Positions 22,637 to 31,550 of a stretch of 32,733 nt of DNA are shown here, in pieces (positions within the stretch are counted from its first letter, which is position 1; each line of letters starts with the position of its first letter). Source of the DNA: Clostridia bacterium (GTDB taxonomy: Bacteria; Bacillota; Clostridia; Peptostreptococcales; Acidaminobacteraceae); the NCBI GenBank assembly GCA_016937975.1, contig JAFGVN010000029.1, positions 1 through 32,733 on the forward strand. Direction: 5' to 3'. The position numbers were made by a program, and so were the translations under genes. The notes beneath the pieces are model-generated. The model did not search any database. It was given only the letters and a program-made list of their open reading frames with translations, and was not told the DNA's origin.

Positions 22637-25600
22637 ATGATTTATAATCAGATAATAGGCCAAACCCGGGAATATGAGGAGCTTAAAAAGGCAATAGATA
22701 ACAAGCTTTCACCTGTTTGTGCGCAAGGTGTTTTTGAAACTTTTGGTTCTCATGTGACAAAATGTTTGATTGATGATTTGAAGAGACAAACCTTAATTGT
22801 TTGCAGTACCAGTGCTGAAGCAAAAAAAGTATTGGAAGATCTTGAAGTTTACAATGAACGTGTAAGTTTAATGCCTACAAAAGAAGTTGTATTTTTCGAC
22901 ACTTATGCCCATAGTAAGCAGTTAATTCAAGATAGAGCAAGAGCCCTTCATAAAATTTTAACAGATCCTCAAGCGATCATCGTCACAACCATAGAGAGTT
23001 TAATGATTGCGCATATGCCAAAAGATATATTTTCATCTCATCATTTGGAATTAACCGTTGGCAACATCATTGATTTAAGTGTTACTGAAAAGCACTTGAT
23101 TGACGGTGGTTATGAGAAAGTAGATATGGTCGATCAACCAGGTCAATTTGCAAGAAGGGGTGCAATTTTAGATGTCTTTTCACCAGCCCTTTCTGAACCT
23201 GTTCGTATGGAACTTTTTGATGAGGAAATTGATTCCATAAGAACCTTTGATGTAGAATCACAAAAGTCCATTGAAAAACTTGATGCTGTAACTTTATATC
23301 CCTGTCGTGAAGTGGTCATGAATGAAGATGTCATTGCTCTTGCCATGGATAAGTTAAAGAAAAGCAAAATAAAAAATCATGAACCCCTCAATGAAAAGAT
23401 TGATTTTATCATAGAACACTTATCTCAAGGCATATATTTAGAGGAATTTGATAAATACCACAGTTACTTTTTTAAACAACAATCCTTACTGTCTTATTTT
23501 AATAATCCTTTGATCATTTGGCAGTACCCTGATCGCATTAGAGAAAAAGCTTTAGCCCATTCAGATGACTTTCAAGAAAGATTTAAAACCTATTTGGAAA
23601 AGCCTGATGCCATAAAGGAAACTCTAAACTATATGATTCCATTTGAACAACTGCTTTTGGAAATGAATCATTATCAAGTTCTTTTAATGATGACTTTAAG
23701 AAAAAGAGTTGTAGATTTTAAACTTGAAGAAATTGTTGAATTTAAATCCCGAGAAGCTGCAACGTATCATAGCAAGTTAGATCAACTTGCTTCTGACATG
23801 AAAAGACAAATGCACTCGGGAAGTAAGATTTTAATTGCTGCAAGTACGGAAGAAAGAGCGGACCGTATTAAAAGAGTTTTAACAGAACAAGGTGTTCACA
23901 TTACCAAAACGACAAAAGAAGATACGACCATTTTTTCAGGACAAGCAAAAGTTGTTGTATGCCATGAACGTTTAGGTTATGAGTTAAGTTCTGCAAAGTT
24001 TATTTTATTAACAGAGCATGAATTATTTGGTGTTAACAAAAGAAAGAAAACTTCTAGAAAATTCAAAGAAGGACGTGCAATCAAGTCTTTTAGAGATTTA
24101 AATATTGGAGATTATGTGGTTCATGAGAATCATGGTATTGGAAAATATATTGGTTTAGAGCAACTTGTTGTAGAGCATACTAAACGTGATTATTTGAAAA
24201 TTAGCTATCAGAAGGATGATTTCCTATATATTCCCATTGAACAAATGGATTTGGTTCAGAAGTACGTTGGTGCTGAAGGCAAAGAAGTAAAACTGAATAA
24301 ACTAGGTGGTACTGAGTGGCAAAAGACCAAATCTTATGCTAAAAAAGTCATAGAGGATATGACAGATGAACTTCTAGCCCTATACGCTGAAAGACATCAT
24401 GCCAGAGGTTTTGCTTTTTCTCCAGATACGGATTGGCAAAAGCAATTTGAAGATATGTTCCCTTATGAAGAAACACCTGATCAATTAAAATGTATTGAAG
24501 AAATTAAAGTGGATATGGAATCACATTCTCCAATGGATCGTTTGCTCTGTGGGGATGTTGGTTATGGTAAAACCGAAGTTGCTGTTCGTGCAGTGTTTAA
24601 AGCTGTGAATGATGGGAAACAGGTTGTATTTTTAGTGCCGACCACCATTTTGGCTCAACAACATTTTAATACCATAGTCACAAGACTTTCTAAGTATCCT
24701 GTACGTATCGAAATGCTCAGTAGATTTAGAACACCAAAGCAGCAAGAACAAACCATTGAAAATATCCGTACAGGTGTAACGGATATTGTTGTAGGAACTC
24801 ATCGTGTTTTGAGCAAGGATGTTGTTTTTAAGGATTTGGGGCTTCTTGTTATTGATGAAGAGCAACGTTTTGGCGTTAAGCATAAAGAAAGAATAAAGCA
24901 TTTGAAAAAAAATGTGGATATTCTTACCTTGACAGCGACACCAATTCCGAGAACACTCCATATGTCTATGGTTGGGATAAGGGATATGTCAGTTATAGAA
25001 GATCCACCGGAAGAGCGTTATCCCATTCAGACCTATGTGGTTGAAAATGAACCTATGCTGATTAAAGATGTTCTTGAAAGAGAATTGGATCGTTCAGGAC
25101 AAGTGTATTACGTTCACAATCGCGTTGAAGATATTGATGTGGTTGCAGGTCATGTGCAAAGTTTAGTACCCGATGCAAAAGTTGTTTATGCCCATGGTCA
25201 GATGAATGAGAGAAAACTTGAAAAAATCATGTTGGATTTTATGAATCATGAGTTTGATGTATTAGTATGTACCACAATTATTGAGACAGGTTTGGATATT
25301 GCAAATGCAAATACCATTATTATTGATAATGCTGATAAAATGGGATTGTCTCAATTGTATCAATTAAAGGGTAGAGTAGGCAGATCCAATCGTCTTGCCT
25401 ATGCTTATCTAACTTATAAAAAAGACAAAGTGCTTTCGGAAGTTGCAGAAAAGAGATTAAAGGCGATTAAGGAGTTCACTGAACTGGGTGCTGGTTTTAA
25501 AATCGCAATGCGTGACCTTGAAATTAGAGGTGCAGGAAATTTGTTGGGTTCTCAGCAACATGGACACATTGCAGCCATTGGATATGATTTGTATACAAAA

Positions 25601-26125
25601 ATGTTAGAACAACAAGTGAATAAAGTAAAAGGTGTAGAAGTTGAAGAAGATCTTGAAGTATCTATTGATTTCAAAATTTCTGCATTTATTCCTTCGAAAT
25701 TTGTTGAAAACCAACAGTATAAGTTAGAATTATATAAGAAAATATCTTCCATTAGAGATCAAGAAGATGCCTTTGCCATCGAAGAAGAGATTGAAGATCG
25801 ATATGGTACCATAGCAACAGTTGTATATAACTTGATTGGTATTTCATTAGTGAAAGCTTTGGCGAGACATATTAAAGTGAAGGCAGTAACGGATATGCAT
25901 GATCGATGTGTTCTGGAATTTGCTGATTCCAATAATCTTGATTTAAAATTAATCAATGATATTGGTGTTGTTTTTAATCGAAATGTGAAGTTCGAGTTTT
26001 CGAAAGTGCCAAACATGGTCTTTAGATATTCAAAAAAAGATTTAATTCCTGAAAAAAGGCTGAAAGAATTAACTGACTTTTTATTAAAAGTTCATAACAT
26101 AAAAGATAATAAGTTGTCTCAGTAA
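22637..26125 (+). CDS. mfd: transcription-repair coupling factor
   Basis: A 1162-aa full-length Mfd, which displaces RNA polymerase stalled at DNA damage and recruits UvrA for nucleotide excision repair. The N-terminal third is the UvrB-like homology region, with QPGQFARRGAILDVF. The RNA-polymerase interaction (CarD-like) domain is about 488-545 (IGDYVVHENHGIGKYIG). The RecG-like translocase motor follows: Walker A GDVGYGKTE near 637-645, Walker B DEEQRFGV, TATPIPRTLHMSM, and QLKGRVGRSNRLAYAYL. The C-terminal TRCF domain is also present. It lies in the pth-mfd-prsA unit, and its stop codon lies in a hairpin arm before prsA. No oddities. Confidence 0.97.
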   Translation: MIYNQIIGQTREYEELKKAIDNKLSPVCAQGVFETFGSHVTKCLIDDLKRQTLIVCSTSAEAKKVLEDLEVYNERVSLMPTKEVVFFDTYAHSKQLIQDRARALHKILTDPQAIIVTTIESLMIAHMPKDIFSSHHLELTVGNIIDLSVTEKHLIDGGYEKVDMVDQPGQFARRGAILDVFSPALSEPVRMELFDEEIDSIRTFDVESQKSIEKLDAVTLYPCREVVMNEDVIALAMDKLKKSKIKNHEPLNEKIDFIIEHLSQGIYLEEFDKYHSYFFKQQSLLSYFNNPLIIWQYPDRIREKALAHSDDFQERFKTYLEKPDAIKETLNYMIPFEQLLLEMNHYQVLLMMTLRKRVVDFKLEEIVEFKSREAATYHSKLDQLASDMKRQMHSGSKILIAASTEERADRIKRVLTEQGVHITKTTKEDTTIFSGQAKVVVCHERLGYELSSAKFILLTEHELFGVNKRKKTSRKFKEGRAIKSFRDLNIGDYVVHENHGIGKYIGLEQLVVEHTKRDYLKISYQKDDFLYIPIEQMDLVQKYVGAEGKEVKLNKLGGTEWQKTKSYAKKVIEDMTDELLALYAERHHARGFAFSPDTDWQKQFEDMFPYEETPDQLKCIEEIKVDMESHSPMDRLLCGDVGYGKTEVAVRAVFKAVNDGKQVVFLVPTTILAQQHFNTIVTRLSKYPVRIEMLSRFRTPKQQEQTIENIRTGVTDIVVGTHRVLSKDVVFKDLGLLVIDEEQRFGVKHKERIKHLKKNVDILTLTATPIPRTLHMSMVGIRDMSVIEDPPEERYPIQTYVVENEPMLIKDVLERELDRSGQVYYVHNRVEDIDVVAGHVQSLVPDAKVVYAHGQMNERKLEKIMLDFMNHEFDVLVCTTIIETGLDIANANTIIIDNADKMGLSQLYQLKGRVGRSNRLAYAYLTYKKDKVLSEVAEKRLKAIKEFTELGAGFKIAMRDLEIRGAGNLLGSQQHGHIAAIGYDLYTKMLEQQVNKVKGVEVEEDLEVSIDFKISAFIPSKFVENQQYKLELYKKISSIRDQEDAFAIEEEIEDRYGTIATVVYNLIGISLVKALARHIKVKAVTDMHDRCVLEFADSNNLDLKLINDIGVVFNRNVKFEFSKVPNMVFRYSKKDLIPEKRLKELTDFLLKVHNIKDNKLSQ

Positions 26126-26171
26126 TCCGAGTTATTGTACAATTAACTGAGGAAAATCCGAGGAGTATAAG

Positions 26172-27176
26172 ATGAAAAAAATATTGATTTTAATTTTAGG
26201 TGTTTTGTTGTTGGTTGGCTGTAGTAAAAATGAATCAAACAATGGCAATGATGCAAATGGACCTTCATTGGTTCAAGAAGAAGCAAAAAATGTATTAGTA
26301 GATGTTAATGGTAAACCGGTTACAATTGAAACTTATCAAAAATACTATGCAATGCAAAGTTATGATTTCGAAAAAGAATACGGTGAATCTGTTTGGAATC
26401 TAGAAGAGAATGGTAAAAGCATGCGTGAAATCCGTCAGGAACAGACCATTGAATATCTTGTGAAGATTTCGCTCATTGAAGACTATTTGACACAAAAAAA
26501 CATAAATGTTGATGCATCTGTTATAGATACAGCATTAAGAAAATATCAAGATTCCATTAAAAATGATGATGAAATCAATGCCTATTTTAAAGAAAATAAC
26601 ATAGATGATGATTTCTTAAAGCGTTTTTTAAAGGATCAATATTATATCTCATTGTTTAATCAATCTATTTATGAAGAGGTGTCTCAAGATGATGCTGTAA
26701 TGCATGACTTGTTTGATGATCAATATATCAGATATAAAACAAGACATATCTTGGTAGAAAAGAAAGAAGATCTAGATGAAATTCTAGCTCAATTAAACGA
26801 TGAAGAGAATCCTGCTGATTTTTCTGATATGGCAAGATTATATTCTATTCATTCAACCTCTGCTGTAACAGGAGGCGATTTAGGTTATCGTTTGGTTGGT
26901 TCTATGCCTAAAGCCTATGAAGATGTTGCTTTATCCATTGAACCCTACACCGTAAGTGAACCTGTAGAAACTGAATTTGGTTTTCATTTAATTTTTGTGG
27001 ATGACCGCCAAATGTTATCCGATATGATTGAATCTGGTATGCCAGAAGAAGAAATTGAATCTTACAAAGCAGAAATCATTAAAAAATATGCAACTTCTGA
27101 AACTACAAAAGTCTATAATACCCTTAGAAGTGAGGCTGTTGTGAAGATCAATGAAGCCTTATTAAACGAAGAATAG
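26172..27176 (+). CDS. prsA: PrsA/SurA-type foldase lipoprotein (parvulin PPIase)
   Basis: A 334-aa exported lipoprotein with lipobox LLVGC (Cys about residue 17), so it is anchored to the outer face of the membrane. A SurA-like N-terminal helical region (about 35-185) precedes one parvulin PpiC rotamase domain (about 190-282): RYKTRHILVEKK, FSDMARLYSIHSTSAVTGGDLGY, VSEPVETEFGFHLI. It probably assists folding of exported proteins, which fits an organism with secreted SLH proteins. CCGAGGAG precedes the ATG. The flippase gene follows after 7 bp. In related clusters spoVT lies near this position and is not found here. Confidence 0.9.
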   Translation: MKKILILILGVLLLVGCSKNESNNGNDANGPSLVQEEAKNVLVDVNGKPVTIETYQKYYAMQSYDFEKEYGESVWNLEENGKSMREIRQEQTIEYLVKISLIEDYLTQKNINVDASVIDTALRKYQDSIKNDDEINAYFKENNIDDDFLKRFLKDQYYISLFNQSIYEEVSQDDAVMHDLFDDQYIRYKTRHILVEKKEDLDEILAQLNDEENPADFSDMARLYSIHSTSAVTGGDLGYRLVGSMPKAYEDVALSIEPYTVSEPVETEFGFHLIFVDDRQMLSDMIESGMPEEEIESYKAEIIKKYATSETTKVYNTLRSEAVVKINEALLNEE

Positions 27177-27183
27177 AGGCGAT

Positions 27184-28812
27184 ATGTCGAAAAAACAATC
27201 ATTCTTAAAAGGAGCAACAATTTTAGGGGTTGCTGGGATTATCATTAAAGTACTCGGAGCAGCTTTTAAAATTCCTCTGTTTAACTGGATTGGTGATGCT
27301 GGAAGCAGTTACTTCATGGCACCATATCCCATTTACAACTGGTTACTTGTTGTTTCTACTGCGGGTATTCCAACTGCTATTGCACGTTTAATTGCTGAAA
27401 AAGAAACACTAGGGGATACCCATGGTATTTTTAGGATTGTGCAAGCGATTTTTAAACCTATGCTTATTGTCTCTGTTGTCATATTTTCCATTTTGTTTTT
27501 TGGTGCAGAAGCCATCTCCGATTTGGTTAAAATTCCAGAAGCTAAATATGCTTTTATGACCCTTGCACCAGCTTTGTTGTTTGTGCCGGCAATGTCAATT
27601 TTTCGAGGCTTTTTCCAAGGTATACAAAAATTGCAAGGTTTCGCCATTACTCAATTATTCGAGCAGTTGATTCGTGTAATCTTCGGTCTGGGTTTAGCTT
27701 ATTTTGTATTCAAGATTTTAAATAAAGATGTACAATATGCAGCGGCAGCAGCGTCTTTCGGTGCTTCGGCAGGTGCAGCAGCAGGATTTGGTATTAGCTT
27801 CTTCATGTATAAATATGTGAAGAAGAAAAGCTATAGTGAAATCTTAATGACCCCACCTACACATGAACTAGATAGCAGTTGGTATTTACTGAAGCAAGTG
27901 TTGATTATTTCAATTCCGATTACAATTGGTGCTTCTATTATGCCGACGATGAACTCTATAGATTTATTGCTGGTAGTTAGACGTTTGGAAGACATTGGTG
28001 TAGAGAATGCGAAGGGTTTGTATGGTGTTTTAACTGGTTTTGCGGTAACCATCGTTAACTTCCCGCAAATTTTAACCGCTTCTTTACAGATTTCGTTGGT
28101 GCCAGCGATAACGCAATTCTTTGTGATTTATAAGAACTCAGGTAAAGAAGAGGACCGCAAATATTTATCAGATACCGTCAATGCTGGTTTGAAAACCGCT
28201 TTGATTATTGGTATTCCATGCGCTGTTGGTTTAGCAGTACTCAGTAAACCTGTGATGATGTTGTTGTTCTCTGCTCAACCAGATAGTGCTATTATTGCTG
28301 GAGATATTTTAAAATACTTAGCTTGGGATTTGATATTCTTAGCGGTTTATCAGGCGACTACAGGCATCTTGCAAGGGATTAAGAAGCAAATGCTACCTGC
28401 AATCCATTTGGCAGTAGGTATGGTCTTTAAAATAGCATTAACGTACATTTTAGTTGGTAACCCTGATTTCGGTATCAATGGTGCTGCAATTTCAACAGTA
28501 GTCGCTTTTGCAGTGGCAAGTTTGTTGAATGTTTATGCCTTGACAAAATGTGAGTATTTAGATGTTAAACTGATTCAATTAAGTATTAAACCGTTGATCA
28601 GTGGTGGGGTTATGGGCCTGTTTGTTTGGCTTGCCTATAGTCCTGTAGAAAATGCCTTAGGTGGCAAATTGGCAACACTTATTACAATTATAATCGCTGC
28701 AATTCTTTATGGTTTTATGATCATCATGACAAAAGCTTTAAATCATGATGAGTATGATATGTTACCAGGTGGTTCAAAAATAAAGAAGCTTGCAATAAAG
28801 TTAGGAAGATAA
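27184..28812 (+). CDS. MurJ/SpoVB-like polysaccharide (lipid-linked) flippase
   Basis: A 542-aa integral membrane protein of the MVF/MOP exporter superfamily, with about 14 membrane segments (polysaccharide biosynthesis/SpoVB/YabM group). Members flip lipid-linked precursors such as lipid II across the membrane. The start FLKGATILGVAGIIIKVLGAAFKIPL and the LLQGIKKQMLPA-type loop are typical of the group. In this genomic position the usual annotation is SpoVB or YabM. Sequence alone does not separate a sporulation-specific SpoVB from a general MurJ-type flippase, and with other sporulation genes absent here the general role is more likely. It lies in the prsA-mazG unit. Confidence 0.85.
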   Translation: MSKKQSFLKGATILGVAGIIIKVLGAAFKIPLFNWIGDAGSSYFMAPYPIYNWLLVVSTAGIPTAIARLIAEKETLGDTHGIFRIVQAIFKPMLIVSVVIFSILFFGAEAISDLVKIPEAKYAFMTLAPALLFVPAMSIFRGFFQGIQKLQGFAITQLFEQLIRVIFGLGLAYFVFKILNKDVQYAAAAASFGASAGAAAGFGISFFMYKYVKKKSYSEILMTPPTHELDSSWYLLKQVLIISIPITIGASIMPTMNSIDLLLVVRRLEDIGVENAKGLYGVLTGFAVTIVNFPQILTASLQISLVPAITQFFVIYKNSGKEEDRKYLSDTVNAGLKTALIIGIPCAVGLAVLSKPVMMLLFSAQPDSAIIAGDILKYLAWDLIFLAVYQATTGILQGIKKQMLPAIHLAVGMVFKIALTYILVGNPDFGINGAAISTVVAFAVASLLNVYALTKCEYLDVKLIQLSIKPLISGGVMGLFVWLAYSPVENALGGKLATLITIIIAAILYGFMIIMTKALNHDEYDMLPGGSKIKKLAIKLGR

Positions 28813-28813
28813 T

Positions 28814-30268
28814 ATGAATACATTAACAATCGTTGGTTTAGGACCGGGTTCAAAAAACTATTTAACACTAGAAGCTTTAGATGTTTTACTGACAGGTGAA
28901 ACTGTATATGTTAGAACCATGAAGCACCCTGTTATTGATGATTTAATCGAAAAAGGTGCCAAGTTTAGTGGTTTAGATCATCACTATGAGACTCAAAATA
29001 CTTTTGAAGAGGTTTATGAAGCCATTGCCAATGAAGTGCTGATGCACTTGAAGGAAGGTGATGTGACTTATGCGGTGCCAGGGAATCCTTTTGTTGCAGA
29101 ATCTACAGTAGAAAGACTTCTTGAAATCGTGGATGATGAACATTTGAAAATTGTACATGGTGCAAGTTTTATAGATGCCATCGTAACCACTTTACGCATA
29201 GATCCTGTTTATGGTTTGAAAATAATGGATGGACTTACCATTGAGGATATGGTGCCTGATGTAAACAGTGACGCTTTAGTGATACAAGTTTATGACCAAC
29301 AGGTTGCCTCTAATGTAAAAATAAAATTGATGGCGTATTATTCTGATGACCATGAAGTGACGGTTGTTAGAGGTGCAGGTATCCCTGGTGAAGAAGTGGT
29401 TTTGACTGTGCTGTTATATGAGTTGGATCGTGTGGACTGTTTAGATCATTTAACAAGTGTTTATATCAATGCAGTTCATCCTGAAGACAGAGATCGTTAT
29501 TTCATGCAAGATTTGGAACAAGTGATGACAATTCTTAGATCGCCTGAAGGTTGTCCTTGGGATCGTGAACAAAGTCATGAATCTTTAAAAAAATATTTGA
29601 TTGAAGAAGCTTATGAAGTTATAGATGCCATTGACTCAGGTGATTTATGGAGTCTAGAGGAAGAACTTGGTGATTTATTGTTACAAGTTGTTTTTCATTC
29701 GGAAATTGCCCGTGAAAATGGATACTTCAACATGACGGATGTCATTACCGGCATTTATGAAAAGATGGTTAGACGTCACCCACATGTTTTTTCTGATGTA
29801 GATGTGACTGGTTCTGATGAAGTTCTTGTAAACTGGGATAACATCAAGAATGATGAAAAAGCTGAAGAGACAATTTCTGATGAGATCGATCATATTGCTG
29901 CATTGCCACCTTTAATGAAAGCGGAAAAGATATTTAAGAAAATGGCCAAAGCAGGCTTTGATTATGATTCTGTAGAGGGTGCTTTGGACAAAATTCACGA
30001 AGAGCTAGAGGAACTTAAGGCAGATATCAAAGAAAGCCATTCTGAGCGTATATTCAATGAATATGGTGACCTTTTAGGTGCTGTTGTTGATCTTGGCAGA
30101 AAATTGTCCCTTGATCCTAGTGAAGCACTTTTAAAAACACTTTCCAAAATTACTCGAAGATTTAGGTTTGTTGAAGAATCTTTACTTGCTGAAAACAAGT
30201 CTATGACTGATGTTTCTCTTAAAATAATGGAAGATTTATGGGAAAAATCAAAAAAACACGACATTTAG
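28814..30268 (+). CDS. mazG: fused tetrapyrrole-methylase-like / MazG nucleotide pyrophosphohydrolase
   Basis: A 484-aa fusion of the YabN type. Residues 1-~225 resemble SAM-dependent tetrapyrrole (CbiF-like) methyltransferases (IVGLGPGSKNYLTLEAL, YAVPGNPFVAEST), probably with an altered or unknown activity. Residues ~240-484 are a double MazG NTP pyrophosphohydrolase: LRSPEGCPWDREQSHESL, the EEAYEVIDA and EEELGDLLLQ metal motifs in the first repeat, and EELEELK with NEYGDLLGA in the second. MazG hydrolyses NTPs to NMP and PPi and is linked to nucleotide-pool sanitising. It begins one base after the flippase stop. A hairpin ends the unit. Confidence 0.93.
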   Translation: MNTLTIVGLGPGSKNYLTLEALDVLLTGETVYVRTMKHPVIDDLIEKGAKFSGLDHHYETQNTFEEVYEAIANEVLMHLKEGDVTYAVPGNPFVAESTVERLLEIVDDEHLKIVHGASFIDAIVTTLRIDPVYGLKIMDGLTIEDMVPDVNSDALVIQVYDQQVASNVKIKLMAYYSDDHEVTVVRGAGIPGEEVVLTVLLYELDRVDCLDHLTSVYINAVHPEDRDRYFMQDLEQVMTILRSPEGCPWDREQSHESLKKYLIEEAYEVIDAIDSGDLWSLEEELGDLLLQVVFHSEIARENGYFNMTDVITGIYEKMVRRHPHVFSDVDVTGSDEVLVNWDNIKNDEKAEETISDEIDHIAALPPLMKAEKIFKKMAKAGFDYDSVEGALDKIHEELEELKADIKESHSERIFNEYGDLLGAVVDLGRKLSLDPSEALLKTLSKITRRFRFVEESLLAENKSMTDVSLKIMEDLWEKSKKHDI

Positions 30269-30278
30269 TCAAAAAAAT

Positions 30279-30310
30279 CAAAAAAACACTTGATAAAATC
30301 AGTGTTTTCA
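30279..30310 (+). terminator. probable terminator after mazG, overlapping a hup promoter
   Basis: AAAACACT...GAT and ATC AGTGTTTT form a hairpin with a short T run. The same stretch holds TTGATA (30290-30295), an 18-bp spacer and TATCAT (30314-30319), a candidate promoter for hup. Confidence 0.6.
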
Positions 30311-30334
30311 ATATATCATATATATAGTGAGATG

Positions 30335-30374
30335 AGTGATATCAATCACTTCGGAAATCTGCAAGAGATTTTCG
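30335..30374 (+). repeat. two adjacent hairpins in the hup leader
   Basis: AGTGAT/ATCACT (30335-30350) is followed directly by CGGAAATCT-GCAAG-AGATTTTCG (30352-30374), a 9-bp stem with one G-U pair. They lie just upstream of the AAGGAGG of hup, giving the transcript a structured 5' end. Confidence 0.55.
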
Positions 30375-30400
30375 CATTATATTAATAAGGAGGAATTACT

Positions 30401-30679
30401 GTGAATAAAGCAGAATTAATTACAAGCATGGCAGAAAAGTCAGGTTTAACTAAGAAAGACGCAGAATTAGCATTAAACGCATTCATGAAGAGTGTTGAAG
30501 AAGCATTAATCGAAAGCGATAAAGTACAACTAGTAGGTTTCGGTACTTTCGACGTAAGAGAAAGAAAAGCAAGATTAGGTAGAAATCCTAGAAATCCTGA
30601 AGAAGTGATCGATATCCCTGCTTCTAAGGCACCTGTATTCAAAGCTGGTAAAGCATTAAAAGAATTAGTAAACAAATAA
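30401..30679 (+). CDS. hup: HU family DNA-binding protein
   Basis: A 92-aa histone-like HU protein that bends and compacts DNA as a dimer. The N-terminal helices (NKAELITSMAEKSGLTKKDAELALNAF) and the beta-arm signature VGFGTFDVRERKARLGRNPRNPEEVI are complete. The start is GTG behind AAGGAGG. Codon use is more restricted than in neighbours, as expected for an abundant protein. It is transcribed alone: candidate promoter and structured leader upstream, terminator downstream. Confidence 0.97.
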   Translation: MNKAELITSMAEKSGLTKKDAELALNAFMKSVEEALIESDKVQLVGFGTFDVRERKARLGRNPRNPEEVIDIPASKAPVFKAGKALKELVNK

Positions 30680-30694
30680 TTCTGATACATATTT

Positions 30695-30732
30695 AAACGT
30701 AGCAATACCCTTGAGTGCTGCTACGTTTTTTA
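30695..30732 (+). terminator. hup terminator
   Basis: AAACGTAGCA and TGCTACGTTT form a perfect 10-bp stem with a 14-base loop, then further T. Confidence 0.92.
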
Positions 30733-30979
30733 ATTGCCCAGAAATCTAATGTTGAAGGATTTATAGTCGGTTTTGAGCATTTCTTTTCTTGTTGAATTAT
30801 AGGAACTTAAAGTCCTGTTTGTTTTGGAAAGTTAGTTTTAAAGGAATGTACCTTTGATTGAGGCTTTATTAATAACTTTAAATAAGGTAAAATAAGAGTA
30901 GATTAATTGGTCATAAAATCTAAGCAGATATGACCATTATTTTGTAATAAGTTCAACGTTCTTAAGTTGAGGTGGTAGA
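30733..30979 (+). other. intergenic region between hup and rqcP
   Basis: No coding frame is convincing here. It contains an imperfect inverted repeat AGGAACTTAAAGTCCT near 30800. A TAAAAT -10-like box lies near 30890. A longer hairpin, GGTCATA (30909-30915) with TATGACC (30929-30935), has flanking TAAT/ATTA pairing and is followed by TTTTG, so it could be a weak terminator or attenuator. yabP and yabQ, which often accompany rqcP and divIC, are not in this gap or after rqcP. Confidence 0.5.
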
Positions 30980-31225
30980 ATGAGAATAGATAAGTATTTA
31001 AAGAACTCAAGATTGATTAAGAGAAGAACCATAGCAAAAGAAGCTTGTGATCAAGGTAGAATTTTGATCAATGGTCATTTGGCAAAGGCAGGTTCCTTAG
31101 TAAAAGTAGGTGACGAAATATCAATGGATTTTTCTTCTAGAATTATCAAAGTCAAAGTGACAGATTTGAGAGAACATGTTACAAAAGATGATGCAAAAGA
31201 AATGTACGAAGTCGTTGAGGGGTAG
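30980..31225 (+). CDS. rqcP: RqcP (YabO) S4-domain RNA-binding protein
   Basis: An 81-aa protein made of a single S4 RNA-binding domain (MRIDKYLKNSRLIKRRTIAKEACDQG, INGHLAKAGSLVKVGDEI). In Bacillus subtilis the orthologue YabO/RqcP works with RqcH on split 50S subunits in alanine-tailing ribosome quality control. GAGGTGG precedes the ATG. The divIC gene begins 2 bp after the stop, and the ribosome-binding site of that gene lies in the last codons of this one. The family is sure; the RQC role is by orthology. Confidence 0.93.
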   Translation: MRIDKYLKNSRLIKRRTIAKEACDQGRILINGHLAKAGSLVKVGDEISMDFSSRIIKVKVTDLREHVTKDDAKEMYEVVEG

Positions 31226-31227
31226 TT

Positions 31228-31521
31228 ATGAAACGTCGAAAATCTTTTTTAAAACGACATTTTATTGCTTTGACGATATTACTTCTCGTAGGGGTTTATT
31301 CTGTTTCTGTGACTTTTGTGAAACAACAGAGGCTAGATGAATTAAGAGTGAAAAGTGATCTTGCTGTAGCTAAAATACAACAATTGGAAATGACCTTAAA
31401 AGATAAAGAGTACGAGTTGAACAAAACAGCTGATTTGGATTATGTTGAAAAATTTGCAAGAGAAAATCTGAAAATGGTTTATCCCAATGAAGTATATTTC
31501 CAAATGACAAAGAATAAATAA
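31228..31521 (+). CDS. divIC: DivIC/FtsB-type septum-formation initiator
   Basis: A 97-aa bitopic membrane protein. A basic cytoplasmic start (MKRRKSFLKRH) is followed by one membrane segment (about 12-29). A coiled coil (about 32-65) and a conserved end, YVEKFARENLKMVYPNEVYF, complete it, typical of FtsB/DivIC. It should join FtsL and the FtsQ/DivIB protein in activating septal wall synthesis. It is translationally linked to rqcP. In many sporeformers yabP and yabQ lie between rqcP and divIC; here the two genes are 2 bp apart. The stop codon is in a hairpin arm. Confidence 0.9.
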   Translation: MKRRKSFLKRHFIALTILLLVGVYSVSVTFVKQQRLDELRVKSDLAVAKIQQLEMTLKDKEYELNKTADLDYVEKFARENLKMVYPNEVYFQMTKNK

Positions 31522-31541
31522 CCTTATTGTAAGGTTATTTT
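31517..31541 (+). terminator. hairpin between divIC and ppx (attenuator-like)
   Basis: AATAACCTTA and TAAGGTTATT form a perfect 10-bp stem with a TTG loop and a very short T run. It contains the divIC stop codon and lies just before the ppx ribosome-binding site, so it may reduce read-through rather than stop it. Confidence 0.65.
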
Positions 31542-31550
31542 GAGGAGTTT

